Below, in pieces: positions 8,343 through 17,653 of a stretch of DNA of 38,538 nt. The stretch spans positions 14,241-52,778 of the forward strand of contig NASX01000033.1 in NCBI GenBank assembly GCA_002085155.1, read 5' to 3'. The notes under the pieces are model-generated. The model saw nothing but the letters and a program-made list of their open reading frames with translations, was not told the origin of the DNA and made no database searches. The DNA is from Sorangiineae bacterium NIC37A_2. Lineage in GTDB: Bacteria; Myxococcota_A; Polyangia; Polyangiales; Polyangiaceae. The position numbers were made by a program, and so were the translations under genes. Each line of letters opens with the position of its first letter. Position 1 is the stretch's first letter.

Positions 8343-8391
8343 CGCCGTGAGGGGGCGTGCTGCGTAGGCCAAAGCCCCCTCCCTCACGGCG
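8343..8391 (+). other. Perfect 11-bp inverted repeat between argJ and metK
   Basis: CGCCGTGAGGG (8343-8353) pairs with CCCTCACGGCG (8381-8391) around a 27-nt loop that also has G- and C-runs able to pair. No T-run follows. It could be a weak argJ terminator or a structured part of a metK leader. It does not match any SAM riboswitch consensus I can recognise. Confidence 0.5.
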
Positions 8392-8487
8392 CTCCCCTTC
8401 ACCTTCACCTTCACCCCTCCCCCGAAATGTGCGGGAGACCGGGGCTCCCCCCGGGGGGCCCGGCCCTTTCCCTCCTCCGGAAAGTTC

Positions 8488-8493
8488 TATAAA
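8488..8493 (+). promoter_or_regulatory. Possible -10 box for metK
   Basis: TATAAA lies 22 bases before the metK ATG in an otherwise very GC-rich leader. No convincing -35 hexamer is at the right distance, and the implied 5' leader would be very short. Confidence 0.25.
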
Positions 8494-8514
8494 AGCCACG
8501 CGAAAGTTTGCGCC

Positions 8515-9750
8515 ATGAAAAACTACGTCTTCACCTCAGAGTCGGTCACCGAAGGGCATCCCGACAAGATCTGCGACAACATCTCCGATGCCGTCTTGGA
8601 CGCGGCGCTTGCGCAGGACAAGTACAGCCGGGTGGCTTGTGAGACCGCCATTAAGACGGGGTTCGTGCTCCTCGCTGGAGAGATCACGAGCAAGGCCGTG
8701 ATCCCCTACCACGAGATCGTGCGAAAGACTGTCGCGGACATCGGCTACACGTCGAGCGACATGGGCTTCGATGCTGCGACCTGCGGTATCCTCATGGCCG
8801 TCGAACAACAATCTCCTGACATTTCTCAGGGCGTGACCGCCGGTAAGGGCCTCTTCAAGGAGCAGGGCGCCGGTGACCAAGGTCTGATGTTCGGATTCGC
8901 AACGCGCGAGACTCCCGAGCTCATGCCGGCACCGATCATGTACTCGCACAAGCTCGCTGAGCAGCTCACGGCCGTGCGCAAGAAGAAGCAGGTCGACTTC
9001 CTCCGCCCTGACGGCAAGAGCCAGGTCACCGTGGAATACGAGGGCGGCAAGCCGAAGCGCATCGATTCGGTCGTCGTTTCGACGCAGCACTCCGAGTCTG
9101 TGAAGCACAAAGACCTCACGGAAGCTGTCATGGAGCTCGTCGTCAAGAAGGCGCTCCCCGCGAACCTGCTCGACAAGAACACCAAGTACTTCATCAACCC
9201 GACGGGCCGCTTCGTCATCGGTGGCCCCTGTGGCGACGCCGGCCTCACCGGTCGCAAGATCATCGTCGACACCTACGGCGGCATGGGTCGTCACGGCGGC
9301 GGCGCATTCAGCGGTAAGGATCCCACGAAGGTCGACCGCTCGGCTTGTTACTACGCGCGCTACGTGGCCAAGAACATCGTGGCCTCGGGCGTCGCCGACA
9401 GGTGCGAGGTCCAGGTTGCTTACGCGATCGGCGTCGCCAGGCCGATGGGCGTCTTCGTCGATACCTTCGGCACCGGCAAGGTCGAAGACGACCGCCTCGC
9501 CGATTACATCGAGAGGACCTTCGACTTCCGCCCCGCCGCGCTCATCGAAGAGCTCGATCTGCTCCGTCCCGGCTACCGCCGTACGGCCTCCTACGGTCAC
9601 TTCGGCCGCAAGGAGTTCACCTGGGAGAGCACCCACCGCGCCGCTCAAATCGCGGCCGACCTCCTCGGCGTTCCCCTTCCGAAGAACGCTGGCAAGAAGG
9701 CCCCCGCGGCCAAGGCTCAGCCTGCGAAGAAGGCGGCCAAGAAGCGCTAA
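8515..9750 (+). CDS. metK: S-adenosylmethionine synthase (MetK)
   Basis: This enzyme makes S-adenosylmethionine from methionine and ATP in the cytoplasm. Signature motifs are present: [12 protein letters not shown] near the N-terminus (His of the active site), [14 protein letters not shown], the hexapeptide [24 protein letters not shown], and the phosphate-binding [16 protein letters not shown]. The enzyme core is full length (~390 aa). Unusually, the protein ends in a ~20-residue Lys/Ala/Pro tail ([19 protein letters not shown] followed by KKR) resembling a histone H1-like basic tail, absent from the usual family. The 193-bp leader holds an 11-bp inverted repeat. A strong intrinsic terminator follows, so the gene is probably monocistronic. 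Confidence 0.97.
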   Translation: MKNYVFTSESVTEGHPDKICDNISDAVLDAALAQDKYSRVACETAIKTGFVLLAGEITSKAVIPYHEIVRKTVADIGYTSSDMGFDAATCGILMAVEQQSPDISQGVTAGKGLFKEQGAGDQGLMFGFATRETPELMPAPIMYSHKLAEQLTAVRKKKQVDFLRPDGKSQVTVEYEGGKPKRIDSVVVSTQHSESVKHKDLTEAVMELVVKKALPANLLDKNTKYFINPTGRFVIGGPCGDAGLTGRKIIVDTYGGMGRHGGGAFSGKDPTKVDRSACYYARYVAKNIVASGVADRCEVQVAYAIGVARPMGVFVDTFGTGKVEDDRLADYIERTFDFRPAALIEELDLLRPGYRRTASYGHFGRKEFTWESTHRAAQIAADLLGVPLPKNAGKKAPAAKAQPAKKAAKKR

Positions 9751-9776
9751 GAAAACCTCGCTTCGGTGAGGGACAG

Positions 9777-9815
9777 GCGGGTCGAGGGTTTCCTCGACCC
9801 GCTTTTTCTTTTTTT
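9777..9815 (+). terminator. Intrinsic terminator of metK
   Basis: GCGGGTCGAGG (9777-9787) and CCTCGACCCGC (9792-9802) form a perfect 11-bp stem with a 4-nt loop, directly followed by TTTTTCTTTTTTT. It starts 26 bases after the metK stop. Confidence 0.93.
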
Positions 9816-10147
9816 CGGGGGTCATCGAAGCCTGAGCGAGGGCTCGCCTCGTCATGGCCTGAGCGGGCCCCCCCGAACCCCAAAGCCCCGGAGCGCACCC
9901 CGGGCCGAACGCCCGGGGCGCGCGGGGACACAAAAGCGAAAAGGGGACGTCGCTCACGACGTCCCCTCCCGCGGGACCAGAAACTCAAGAAGGAGCGCCG
10001 CCTTCGCCCGCTCCTCGGCACGGGCAAGGGCGTGAGCGGAAAGGTGCGCTTTTTGGATGCCAGGAAGCTTCCAGACGCAGGCTCGCGCCCAGACTCACCG
10101 CAGCCAATAGCCGGCGGCGAGCCCCAGACCCCAAAGAGCAGACGAGC
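9816..10147. other. Intergenic region between metK and the PII gene
   Basis: About 330 bases between two convergent genes. Apart from the terminator at 9933-9967 it holds a GC-rich hairpin (CCCCGGGC 9898-9905 with GCCCGGGG 9911-9918) without a T-run. Open frames through it have no recognisable protein features. Confidence 0.6.
9933..9967 (-). terminator. Intrinsic terminator of the PII gene
   Basis: AGGGGACGTCG (9942-9952) pairs perfectly with CGACGTCCCCT (9957-9967) over a 4-nt loop. On the minus strand the stem is followed by a T-rich tract (TTTTCGCTTTTG), so it faces the PII gene, about 180 bases downstream of its stop. Confidence 0.8.
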
Positions 10148-10486
<339 letters not shown>

Positions 10487-10828
10487 CTAGGTTGTCTCCC
10501 AACGATTGTCCCGGGCAAGCCGGGGTCATGTTACGTCCCACTTTCGCGGAAACGGCTAAGCGCCACTGCCGTGGCCTCCGATGGCGGGGCAATCCCGCCG
10601 TACGCTTCATTGCATACCGGGCCCAACGTTTCCCGAATGTTTCGTGGTGAATTCGCGGGCAAAAAGAGCCACCCCGAGTGCATTCCCCTGCCCAACTGGA
10701 CATCATCACTGCAATTTTTCACCAGGGTGAACATGGGGTCGTTCTGAGCGCCGAGAAGGCTCGTAAAGAAGCAGCAAAGGGTTCCCCGATGGACGGTGAC
10801 GGCCTACTGTTCGAATCTGAATCGCGCG
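10487..10828. other. Divergent intergenic region between the PII gene and the kinase gene
   Basis: It must carry the promoters of both divergent genes. A small hairpin (GGCGGG/CCCGCC) lies near 10582-10600. Two GG...GC pairs resemble sigma-54 elements, but their spacing is 11 rather than 10 bases. No convincing promoter or coding frame is visible. Confidence 0.5.
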
Positions 10829-13246
10829 ATGAGTGCAAGCGATCCTTCTCAGGTACCCATCGGCACGATTTTGGAGGGGAAATTCCGTCTCACCCGAGAG
10901 GTCGGACGGGGCGGCATGGCGAGCGTCTACGAAGCCGTGAACGTCGACATCGGCAAGCGCGTCGCCGTAAAAATACTCTCCGCTGAGCTCATCACGTCCC
11001 GGGTCGTCCGCGAGCGCTTCATGCGCGAGGCTCGAGCCGCGGCCGCGATTCACTCCCCTTACATTTGCGAGGTCTACGACCTCGGCATGTTCCAAGAGCG
11101 CCCATTTTTGGTCATGGAGCTGCTCGAGGGGGAGAGCCTCTATGAGCGCATGACCCGCGTCCGGCAGATGCCGGTGCTCGGTATGCTCCACGTGATCCGT
11201 CAGGTCGCGCGCGGGCTCGCCAAGGCCCATGAAGCGGGCGTCGTTCACCGCGATCTGAAGCCCGAAAACATCTTCCTCGCGCGGAACCCCGACGGGCACG
11301 TGGTCGCCAAGATCGTCGATTTTGGTCTCGCGAAGTTTTACGAAGGCAGCGCTGCCAGCGATAACGTACGACTCACACGTGAAGGCGCGCTTTTCGGAAC
11401 GCCCGCCTATATGAGCCCGGAGCAGGCCAAAGGTCAGGGGGAAGTCGACTATCGCGCCGATCTCTGGGCTCTCGGCTGTATCGTCTATGAGTGCCTCACG
11501 GGTGCCACGGTCTGGGAAGTCCAGCACGGACTCGCCATGATCTTGGCCCAGATCGCCCGCGGCGAGCTTCCAGACCCGCGCACCATTCGACCGGACCTCC
11601 CCGAGAGCTTCACCGCTTGGTTTCGCAAGGCTTTGAACCCGATCCTCACTGAGCGCTTTCAGTCCGCGGGCGAGTTCGTCGCGGCTCTGGAGAGCTCACT
11701 CGGAGAGTCCCCGGCCCATCCTTCTCGCCCGGACACTTCTGAGCTCTTCAGCTCCCCGGCCCTCGACCCCGCGCCGCTTCCTCCGGGCGTCGCCGCAGAG
11801 GTCCCTGAAGAGCCGCCCCTCTTGCCCCGAAGAAAGCCGTGGAAGTTCGTCGCCCTCGGTATGGCGATGGTCGCCGCGCTGGCCGCGGGAGCGTGGTTTT
11901 TTGCGCCGGCCGAATGGCTACCCGAGGGGCTGCCGCACGTCAGCGCTTCCTTCGGGGTTGAACCGCGTCCCCCGATCGAAAAGGGCCCCGGAGCCGAAGC
12001 CATCAATCAGGCCCAAGCTCTCTTCAAGAATGATGAGACCCGCGAAGCGCTCAAGCTCCTCGCGGACGCGCGGGGCGAAAACCCGAACGTCGCCGGCTCT
12101 TTGATCGCACACGCAGAGGTCGCTCTCGATCCCAAAGGACCCTGTCAGCTCGCGGCTCTCGGACGGCCTCGTCCTTTTGAGGTCGTAGCCCCCGCGAGCA
12201 GTCCGCGCATCGCCCTCGGCACCCAGGGGCTCGTCGTCGCTTGGTCCGATGGACACCTCGATCCCAAACGTCGCAACATTCACCTCGCTACCGTTGATGA
12301 TGCTCTCAGGCGAGTCACGCCTCTGTTGAACGTCTCACCGGAATCCGAGATGGCGATCTCGCCGCTGCTCGAGCGCACGAAGTCGGGCTTTGCTCTCTTT
12401 TATTGGGACTCCGGGAGCCAGCCTGGCGTCTACGCGCGGCAGCTCGGTGACGACGGGCGCATTTTGTCGAAGCCGGTCCTCCTCTCCGATCGAAAGAAGG
12501 ATAAGTACTTCCCTACCGTCGTGCCCAAGGGAGACGGCGGCTTCTGGGCCCTTTGGAGCGAGCTGACCTCGGTCGGTCGCCAGATCGCAGCCATCGAGGT
12601 CGGCCCCGACCTCAGCCCGGTCGGAAACACTCGCCTGCTCACCGCCCACGAACAAGGCGACGCCACCGAACCCACCGGCACCATCTCCGGCGGGCGCCTC
12701 TTCGTGACCTATCAGCTCCGCCAGAAAAAGGGCGACTCGAAGATCATCCTGCTCCGCATTCCGCTCACCGCTCAGGAGCTCGCGTCCGGCGTCGAACCTC
12801 GCCCCTCCACGGACGTCACCGCAGGTGAGATGATCGTTCTGCGCGATTCGCCCAAGCAGGCAGAACCGTCGGCGATCTGTGACGACGCGGGCTGTATCGT
12901 CGTGTGGGACGACGAGACCAGCGGGGCTTTTTCGGCCTTTGTCCCCCACAACGCGAAGGCTCCCCTCTGGCACAACGAATTCTCCTCGAAAGGGAAGCGC
13001 CCGACGATTGCTCGTGCGAGCGACGGGCGCGCCCTCATCGCGTACTTCGCGGGGGATCGTCTGATCGTGCAAGGCGCCGATCACAATGGCCTCGGTGCGC
13101 CGAGTGTCATCAGTCGCGTCAGCGGCTTCCAGCCCAGTCCACACTTGATCGCCGGCAAGTCCCGAGGCGAGTGGCTGATGACCTGGCGCGATTTTGAGGC
13201 GGGGCATCTCGAGGTATTCGTCGCACGAGCGATGTGCAAACCTTGA
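10829..13246 (+). CDS. Membrane Ser/Thr protein kinase with C-terminal repeat-type sensor domain
   Basis: Start taken at 10829 (MSASDPSQVP), the ATG closest to the kinase domain; an in-frame ATG at 10796 adds only 11 residues. Of 805 aa, residues ~18-290 are a complete Hanks-type kinase: Gly loop GRGGMASVYEA, Lys48 in VAVKIL, catalytic HRDLKPEN (Asp142), DFG (Asp164), and GTPAYMSPEQ. A Pro-rich juxtamembrane linker precedes one transmembrane helix (~339-359). Outside are ~45 helical residues (EAINQAQALFKNDETREALKLL, read as a TPR-like hairpin), then ~370 residues with recurring strands (LVVAWSDG, FALFYWDSG, FWALWSEL, CIVVWDD, ALIAYFAG) that suggest a beta-propeller. It probably senses an envelope signal and phosphorylates cytoplasmic targets. 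A histidine kinase gene starts nine bases downstream. Confidence 0.9.
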   Translation: MSASDPSQVPIGTILEGKFRLTREVGRGGMASVYEAVNVDIGKRVAVKILSAELITSRVVRERFMREARAAAAIHSPYICEVYDLGMFQERPFLVMELLEGESLYERMTRVRQMPVLGMLHVIRQVARGLAKAHEAGVVHRDLKPENIFLARNPDGHVVAKIVDFGLAKFYEGSAASDNVRLTREGALFGTPAYMSPEQAKGQGEVDYRADLWALGCIVYECLTGATVWEVQHGLAMILAQIARGELPDPRTIRPDLPESFTAWFRKALNPILTERFQSAGEFVAALESSLGESPAHPSRPDTSELFSSPALDPAPLPPGVAAEVPEEPPLLPRRKPWKFVALGMAMVAALAAGAWFFAPAEWLPEGLPHVSASFGVEPRPPIEKGPGAEAINQAQALFKNDETREALKLLADARGENPNVAGSLIAHAEVALDPKGPCQLAALGRPRPFEVVAPASSPRIALGTQGLVVAWSDGHLDPKRRNIHLATVDDALRRVTPLLNVSPESEMAISPLLERTKSGFALFYWDSGSQPGVYARQLGDDGRILSKPVLLSDRKKDKYFPTVVPKGDGGFWALWSELTSVGRQIAAIEVGPDLSPVGNTRLLTAHEQGDATEPTGTISGGRLFVTYQLRQKKGDSKIILLRIPLTAQELASGVEPRPSTDVTAGEMIVLRDSPKQAEPSAICDDAGCIVVWDDETSGAFSAFVPHNAKAPLWHNEFSSKGKRPTIARASDGRALIAYFAGDRLIVQGADHNGLGAPSVISRVSGFQPSPHLIAGKSRGEWLMTWRDFEAGHLEVFVARAMCKP

Positions 13247-13255
13247 GCCCGGAAC

Positions 13256-14776
13256 ATGAAGCGCTTCGAGGCACGTCGCTCTCGGACGGAAACGAAGGTC
13301 CCCTTCGTCTTCGTCGCGCCCGCCGTCGTGTTTCTGCTCGGAACCTTGGTCGTGGTGGCGCTCGGTGCGCTCGGCTACCGGGAGCTCCACGAGTGGGCAT
13401 CCATCGCTAGCTCCAGGCGCGCCGCCCTCGTGGCCCGCTCGGTGCAAAGTGAGCTCGAGCGCACGCCCGGCAGCGCCCGCGAGGCCAAGCTCGACGAGCT
13501 CGCTCAGAGAACAGGCGCTATTTTGGTCATCGAAGATAGCGAGGGTGAGCCTCTTCTTCGAGCCACACCCAAGCGCCCGCCCGCTTCGACCTTAACCCAC
13601 GTGGAGCCCTTCGGCCGCGACGGCTCCAAGCTGGTTGTTCTCTCGCCGCCTTACGATCCTTCCGAAGCCCGCGCGACGCTGCTTGGAGCTCTGGGGCTCT
13701 TTGCGATCTTGGTCTTAGCCGCGTCCGTCTTCGTCGCCTGGACCCTCGCGCGCGACGTACAAGCGGACCTTTTGTTCCTCCGAGGCGTCGTCAAGAAGCT
13801 CGTCCAGGAAGGTACACCCGAGGCCGGCCTGATCCCGGTGCGCACCATCGATCAGGTCGGTCAGCTCACGGCCTCTTTCAACATGCTCCTCGAGCGCTTC
13901 TACGCAGCGGAGCGCGCCTACCGCGCAGATTTGGCCGGAGCGAACGCCTTCGACAAAGACAGGAGCGCCTTTTTGGCCGCGCTCAGCCACGAACTTCGCA
14001 CCCCGCTGAACGGCATCCTCGGCTTCACCGACGTGCTTCTGAGTGAGCTGGACGGACCGCTCAGCGACGAGGCTCGCGAGAACCTGAGCATCGTGCGCAC
14101 GAGCGCCGAACACCTGCGCTCTCTCATCGACGACGTCTTGGCCTTCAGTGCTCTCGAGGCCGGTGAGTTCCGCCTGAGCCGCGAAGATCTCGACCTCTAT
14201 CTCGTCGCAAGCGACGTCGTCACCGAGGCGCGCCTCACCGCCTCCCAGAAGAACATCCAAATCGAACTCGCTAAAGACGACTCCGAAGGGCCCACCTTCG
14301 CCCAAGCGGACCGAAGGCGCATGCGCCAAGTCCTTCAGAACGTCGTCTCGAACGCCATCAAGTTCACCTCCCAAGGAAAAGTGCGCGTCGAGGTGAAGCG
14401 CAAAGGCTCCGAGGTCCACTGCATCATCACCGACACTGGTCCCGGCATCCCGAAGGCCGACCTCGAGACGATCTTCCGCGAGTTCGAGCAATCCTCCGCC
14501 GGCGCCGCCCAACGCACCGGAACCGGACTCGGCCTCGCCATCACCCGGCGCCTCACCGACCTCCACTCAGGACGCGTGGAAGTCGAGAGCGAACCCGGCC
14601 ATGGCGCAAAATTCACCATCGCGATCCCGGTTGTCGCTCCCGTCGATATTTCTATCCCGCCGCACCCGCGCCTCAGCCAAGCGCCCTCCCCCGAGCTCGC
14701 CGCCCTCGACGAGACCCCCGGAGCGCCCCCGCTGGAGGCACCCGTGCCCCCCGAAGCCCTGAAAGAGCCGGAATAG
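13256..14776 (+). CDS. Membrane sensor histidine kinase
   Basis: The 506-aa protein has two transmembrane helices (~16-40 and ~141-164) enclosing a ~100-aa extracytoplasmic sensor. A HAMP-like segment follows (ARDVQADLLFLRG ... DQVGQLTASFNMLLERF). The HisKA domain has the phosphoacceptor His245 in FLAALSHELRTPLNG. The HATPase domain has the N-box (QNVVSNAIKFTS), G1 (DTGPGIP), the F-box region (IFREFEQ), and G2 (GTGLGLAITRRL). The C-terminal ~45 residues are a Pro/Glu/Ala-rich tail. No receiver domain is fused and no response regulator lies next to it, so it is an orphan kinase. It begins 9 nt after the Ser/Thr kinase stop codon and is very likely co-transcribed with it, suggesting the two kinases act on a shared signal or on each other. 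Confidence 0.93.
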   Translation: MKRFEARRSRTETKVPFVFVAPAVVFLLGTLVVVALGALGYRELHEWASIASSRRAALVARSVQSELERTPGSAREAKLDELAQRTGAILVIEDSEGEPLLRATPKRPPASTLTHVEPFGRDGSKLVVLSPPYDPSEARATLLGALGLFAILVLAASVFVAWTLARDVQADLLFLRGVVKKLVQEGTPEAGLIPVRTIDQVGQLTASFNMLLERFYAAERAYRADLAGANAFDKDRSAFLAALSHELRTPLNGILGFTDVLLSELDGPLSDEARENLSIVRTSAEHLRSLIDDVLAFSALEAGEFRLSREDLDLYLVASDVVTEARLTASQKNIQIELAKDDSEGPTFAQADRRRMRQVLQNVVSNAIKFTSQGKVRVEVKRKGSEVHCIITDTGPGIPKADLETIFREFEQSSAGAAQRTGTGLGLAITRRLTDLHSGRVEVESEPGHGAKFTIAIPVVAPVDISIPPHPRLSQAPSPELAALDETPGAPPLEAPVPPEALKEPE

Positions 14777-14827
14777 GCAGAGGACTCGGGCGAGAGTCCC
14801 GAGTTTCAGGTATGGTCCCGCCGCATC

Positions 14828-15892
14828 ATGAAGGCGAGTGGAGCTTCCTCGAATCCGGAAAACCGGATCGTCGATCCCGCAGGGTCCGGCGAAGACAGTT
14901 CCTTCGACCGCGTCTTCAGACCGTCACACCTCGCGGAGTTTGTCGGCCAGGAGAAGCACAAGGAGAACCTCTCGGTCTACCTGGAAGCGGCGCGGAAGCG
15001 CGGCGAACCCCTCGACCATATTCTCCTGTCGGGTCCGCCCGGTCTCGGCAAGACCACCCTCGCCCATATTCTCGCGACCGAGATGGGCAGTCAGCTCCAC
15101 GTGACGAGCGGCCCCTCCCTCGAGCACAAGGGTGTCCTCACGGGCATTTTGACCCGCCTAGAGAAGAACGATGTCCTGTTCATCGACGAGATCCATCGCA
15201 TGACAGCGACCGTCGAAGAGGCCCTCTACCCGGCCATCGAGGATTTTCGCATCAACGTCATGATGGGCGAAGGGGCCTTCGCCGAGAGCATCCCGCTCAA
15301 CCTGCGTCCGTTTACCCTCGTCGGCGCGACGACCCGGACGGGACTCTTGACGAAACCGCTCCAGGAGCGATTCGGCGTCACGCTGCGCCTCGACTTTTAT
15401 CCTCCCGAAGACCTCGCGCGCATCATCGAGCGCAGCGCGAAATTGCTCGGCGCCCCGATCGCCCCCGAAGGCGCGCTCGCGCTGGCGGAGCGCTCCCGCG
15501 GTACGCCCCGCGTCGCAAACCGCTTGATCCGGAGGGCCCGAGACTTCGCCGATGTCCGAGGCAGCGGCACCATCTCCCGCGAGATCGTCGAGCTGACCTG
15601 TGAACGTCTCGAGATCGATAGCGCTGGTCTCGACGCAATGGACCGGCGTCTGCTCGAGATTGTGATCGATTTCTACGACGGTGGCCCGGTCGGCGTGGAG
15701 ACCTTAGCCGCGGCCATGGCGGAACCCCGCGATACCATCGAAGACGTCTACGAGCCCTTCCTCCTCCAGCAAGGTTTCCTCGCGCGGACTCCCCGCGGAC
15801 GCGTCGCGACAAGGCGCGCCTATAGCCACCTCGCTCGCCCTTGGGTCGACCGGAACCCGTCCCCCCAAGGCAACCTCTTCGACGGACAATGA
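14828..15892 (+). CDS. ruvB: Holliday junction branch migration helicase RuvB
   Basis: RuvB is the hexameric AAA+ motor that, with RuvA, drives branch migration at Holliday junctions. The 354-aa protein shows EFVGQEKHKENL, Walker A GPPGLGKTT (~69-77), Walker B VLFIDEIHRM (~116-125), the RuvB-specific YPAIEDFRI, sensor 1 VGATTR, arginine finger region LLTKPLQERFG, RGTPRVANRLIRRARDFA, and the winged-helix end EDVYEPFLLQQGFLARTPRGRVATRRAY. All key residues are present. ruvA and ruvC are not adjacent. A short hairpin (ACTCGGG/CCCGAGT, 14784-14804) separates it from the histidine kinase gene. Its stop codon overlaps the start of the next gene (ATGA), so that gene is translationally coupled. Confidence 0.97.
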   Translation: MKASGASSNPENRIVDPAGSGEDSSFDRVFRPSHLAEFVGQEKHKENLSVYLEAARKRGEPLDHILLSGPPGLGKTTLAHILATEMGSQLHVTSGPSLEHKGVLTGILTRLEKNDVLFIDEIHRMTATVEEALYPAIEDFRINVMMGEGAFAESIPLNLRPFTLVGATTRTGLLTKPLQERFGVTLRLDFYPPEDLARIIERSAKLLGAPIAPEGALALAERSRGTPRVANRLIRRARDFADVRGSGTISREIVELTCERLEIDSAGLDAMDRRLLEIVIDFYDGGPVGVETLAAAMAEPRDTIEDVYEPFLLQQGFLARTPRGRVATRRAYSHLARPWVDRNPSPQGNLFDGQ

Positions 15893-17649
15893 GAGTTTTC
15901 GCGCTCGCCGTTCGGGACAGCCGCGCGAGCGCCATTGGGCGCGTCGAGCTCGAGTGTACGCCGCCCGGGCTCGTCATCGGCTTCTCCCAAGTCGCCGCGT
16001 ACACAGAAGGCTATCTCCCTGGCGCGACGACGAACGGCACCCGCGTCCTGGTCCCCTACGGTCAGATCAAAGAAGCGCGCATCGAAGGAGAACAGATCCA
16101 CCTCGCCTTCGAGTCGGACACGATCCCTCACGATCGCATGACCCTTTCCCGCTTCGCTGCGGGCCCGGGTGTACCGCTGCAAGAGCTCCGCAAGCGTCGC
16201 TTGATCCTCCATCTCGGGGCGCTCGGCGTCGCGACCATCTTCGCGCTCGTCGTGCTCGTCTTGACCCGAGCTGAAAACAGCGGCCCCTTCGGATGGTCCC
16301 CGATCCAAAGTGCGCTCGGCTATGGCGGACTCGCCGCTGGATTGATCCTCGCCCTCGGCTACGGCCTCGACCAGCGCTTTTTCCTCCGCGATCCGAGAGA
16401 AGACGAAGTCCGCCGCATGTTCGCGGCCGACCTCGCAACGCCCCTCCCCTCTCTTCAGAGCGGGGAGCCGCCGAGCCCCGCTTCGCCGAAGGAGTGGATC
16501 GAGCGGCTCGCTGAGCTGCTCCCGAGCTCGGTAACGGTCACTGCGGCCACGCTCGCCGCCGCTCTCTTGACCGCTCTGTTCACCGGGACACGCCTGCTCC
16601 GCCGCGAGAGCGCCCTCGAGGCACGCCGAGAACGAGCCGAAACCTACGCCATGCGCGCCGAGCCCGAGAACCGAGCCGCGCCAGCTCCCACGGCTCCGGT
16701 CCCCCGCGACACGCCCAAGGACGATGCCCCCCAAGAGCCGCTCTCCCCGAGCGATGAGCCGCCCGAAGACTCAGCTCCGAGCGCCAAGGCGGGGGAGCTC
16801 TCGCCGGAGAGAAACTGCGTGTGCGACCGCGCAGACTCGCCCCTTTGGGACGAGCCGCTGCCGCGCCTGAGCGCTTTGCTCCTCGATAGCCGCGTCATCC
16901 CCCGCGAGACACACAATCGCCTCGAGGTGGACGTGGCCGTCGTCAACAACGGCGACGAGCCGATCTCTGAGCTCACCTTACACGTCGTGTTCAGCGAGAA
17001 ACGCGGGACCCAGAACGAGCGCACCAAAGAGCGCCCCCTCTATTTCGAGGGACCGCTCGGCCCTGGAAAGGCCATTAAGTGGACTACGGAAGCTCGGGGC
17101 GATTCCTTCCGCATCCTGGCGCCGGATTTCGGAAAACTCGGTCAAAATGGCGAAGGAGCGGCGAGCAGAGAAGCCTTCCATGAGCTGCTCGATGCGCGCA
17201 ATCGCCCCGTCCGGCTCCACGCGGTGCGCGTCATGAGCTACCTCGGAGACCCTCGAGCTCACGCCGAGGCCCTCAAGCTGAAGGATGCCTACCGGGCGCG
17301 CGAGGCGCCGTTCCTCCGTCGCGTCCTCGCCGCGACCGGAGAGCTTCGCGTCTGCGACCTCGAGGTCAAGACCGCTCCGGAGCCGAGCGTGGGCGTCTGT
17401 GTTCACAACGCGAGCTCCGAGACGAAGACCGATCTCGGGATCGTGGTGGGTGAGCTCGATCAGAAGTTCGATCCTGCGCAGCCCCTCGCGAACCCACCCC
17501 AGCTCGAGGCTGAGTACAAGTGGAAAATCAGCGGTAGCCTCGGACCTGACTCTGGGAAGTACGTACGAGCGCCCGTCCCGCCGGGCTTCGCTTCGAAACC
17601 CGGTCACGCTGTCGAAGTCATGGCCGATCGCTTCGACTTGCTCGAATAG
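15889..17649 (+). CDS. Uncharacterised membrane protein coupled to ruvB
   Basis: The start at 15889 forms an ATGA overlap with the ruvB stop; a longer in-frame opening at 15841 lies inside ruvB. The 586-aa product was not recognised. Residues 1-100 form a soluble, beta-rich region (ECTPPGLVIGF, VLVPYGQIKEARIEG), somewhat like a PH-type domain. Three hydrophobic segments follow: ~104-125 (LILHLGALGVATIFALVVLV), ~143-160 (GYGGLAAGLILALGYGL) and ~221-240 (AATLAAALLTALFTG). A long Ala/Pro/Glu-rich linker (~255-305) leads to a soluble domain holding CVCDRADSPLWDEPLPRL and beta-strand patterns typical of immunoglobulin-like folds (LEVDVAVVNNGDEPISELTLHVVF). A link to RuvB function is not implied by sequence; the coupling may only reflect operon packing. 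Confidence 0.75.
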   Translation: MRVFALAVRDSRASAIGRVELECTPPGLVIGFSQVAAYTEGYLPGATTNGTRVLVPYGQIKEARIEGEQIHLAFESDTIPHDRMTLSRFAAGPGVPLQELRKRRLILHLGALGVATIFALVVLVLTRAENSGPFGWSPIQSALGYGGLAAGLILALGYGLDQRFFLRDPREDEVRRMFAADLATPLPSLQSGEPPSPASPKEWIERLAELLPSSVTVTAATLAAALLTALFTGTRLLRRESALEARRERAETYAMRAEPENRAAPAPTAPVPRDTPKDDAPQEPLSPSDEPPEDSAPSAKAGELSPERNCVCDRADSPLWDEPLPRLSALLLDSRVIPRETHNRLEVDVAVVNNGDEPISELTLHVVFSEKRGTQNERTKERPLYFEGPLGPGKAIKWTTEARGDSFRILAPDFGKLGQNGEGAASREAFHELLDARNRPVRLHAVRVMSYLGDPRAHAEALKLKDAYRAREAPFLRRVLAATGELRVCDLEVKTAPEPSVGVCVHNASSETKTDLGIVVGELDQKFDPAQPLANPPQLEAEYKWKISGSLGPDSGKYVRAPVPPGFASKPGHAVEVMADRFDLLE

Positions 17650-17653
17650 CCGC

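Noticed and set aside
8322-8514. SAM riboswitch upstream of metK
   Set aside because: No consensus of SAM-I, SAM-II or SAM/SAH classes could be traced; only a simple inverted repeat is visible.
8536-9957. Long minus-strand open frame opposite metK
   Set aside because: It arises from the codon pattern of metK, shows no protein motif and would run through the metK terminator.
10690-10725. Sigma-54-like GG...GC element upstream of the kinase gene
   Set aside because: The spacing between the GG and GC pairs is 11 bases instead of the required 10, and the flanking consensus is poor.
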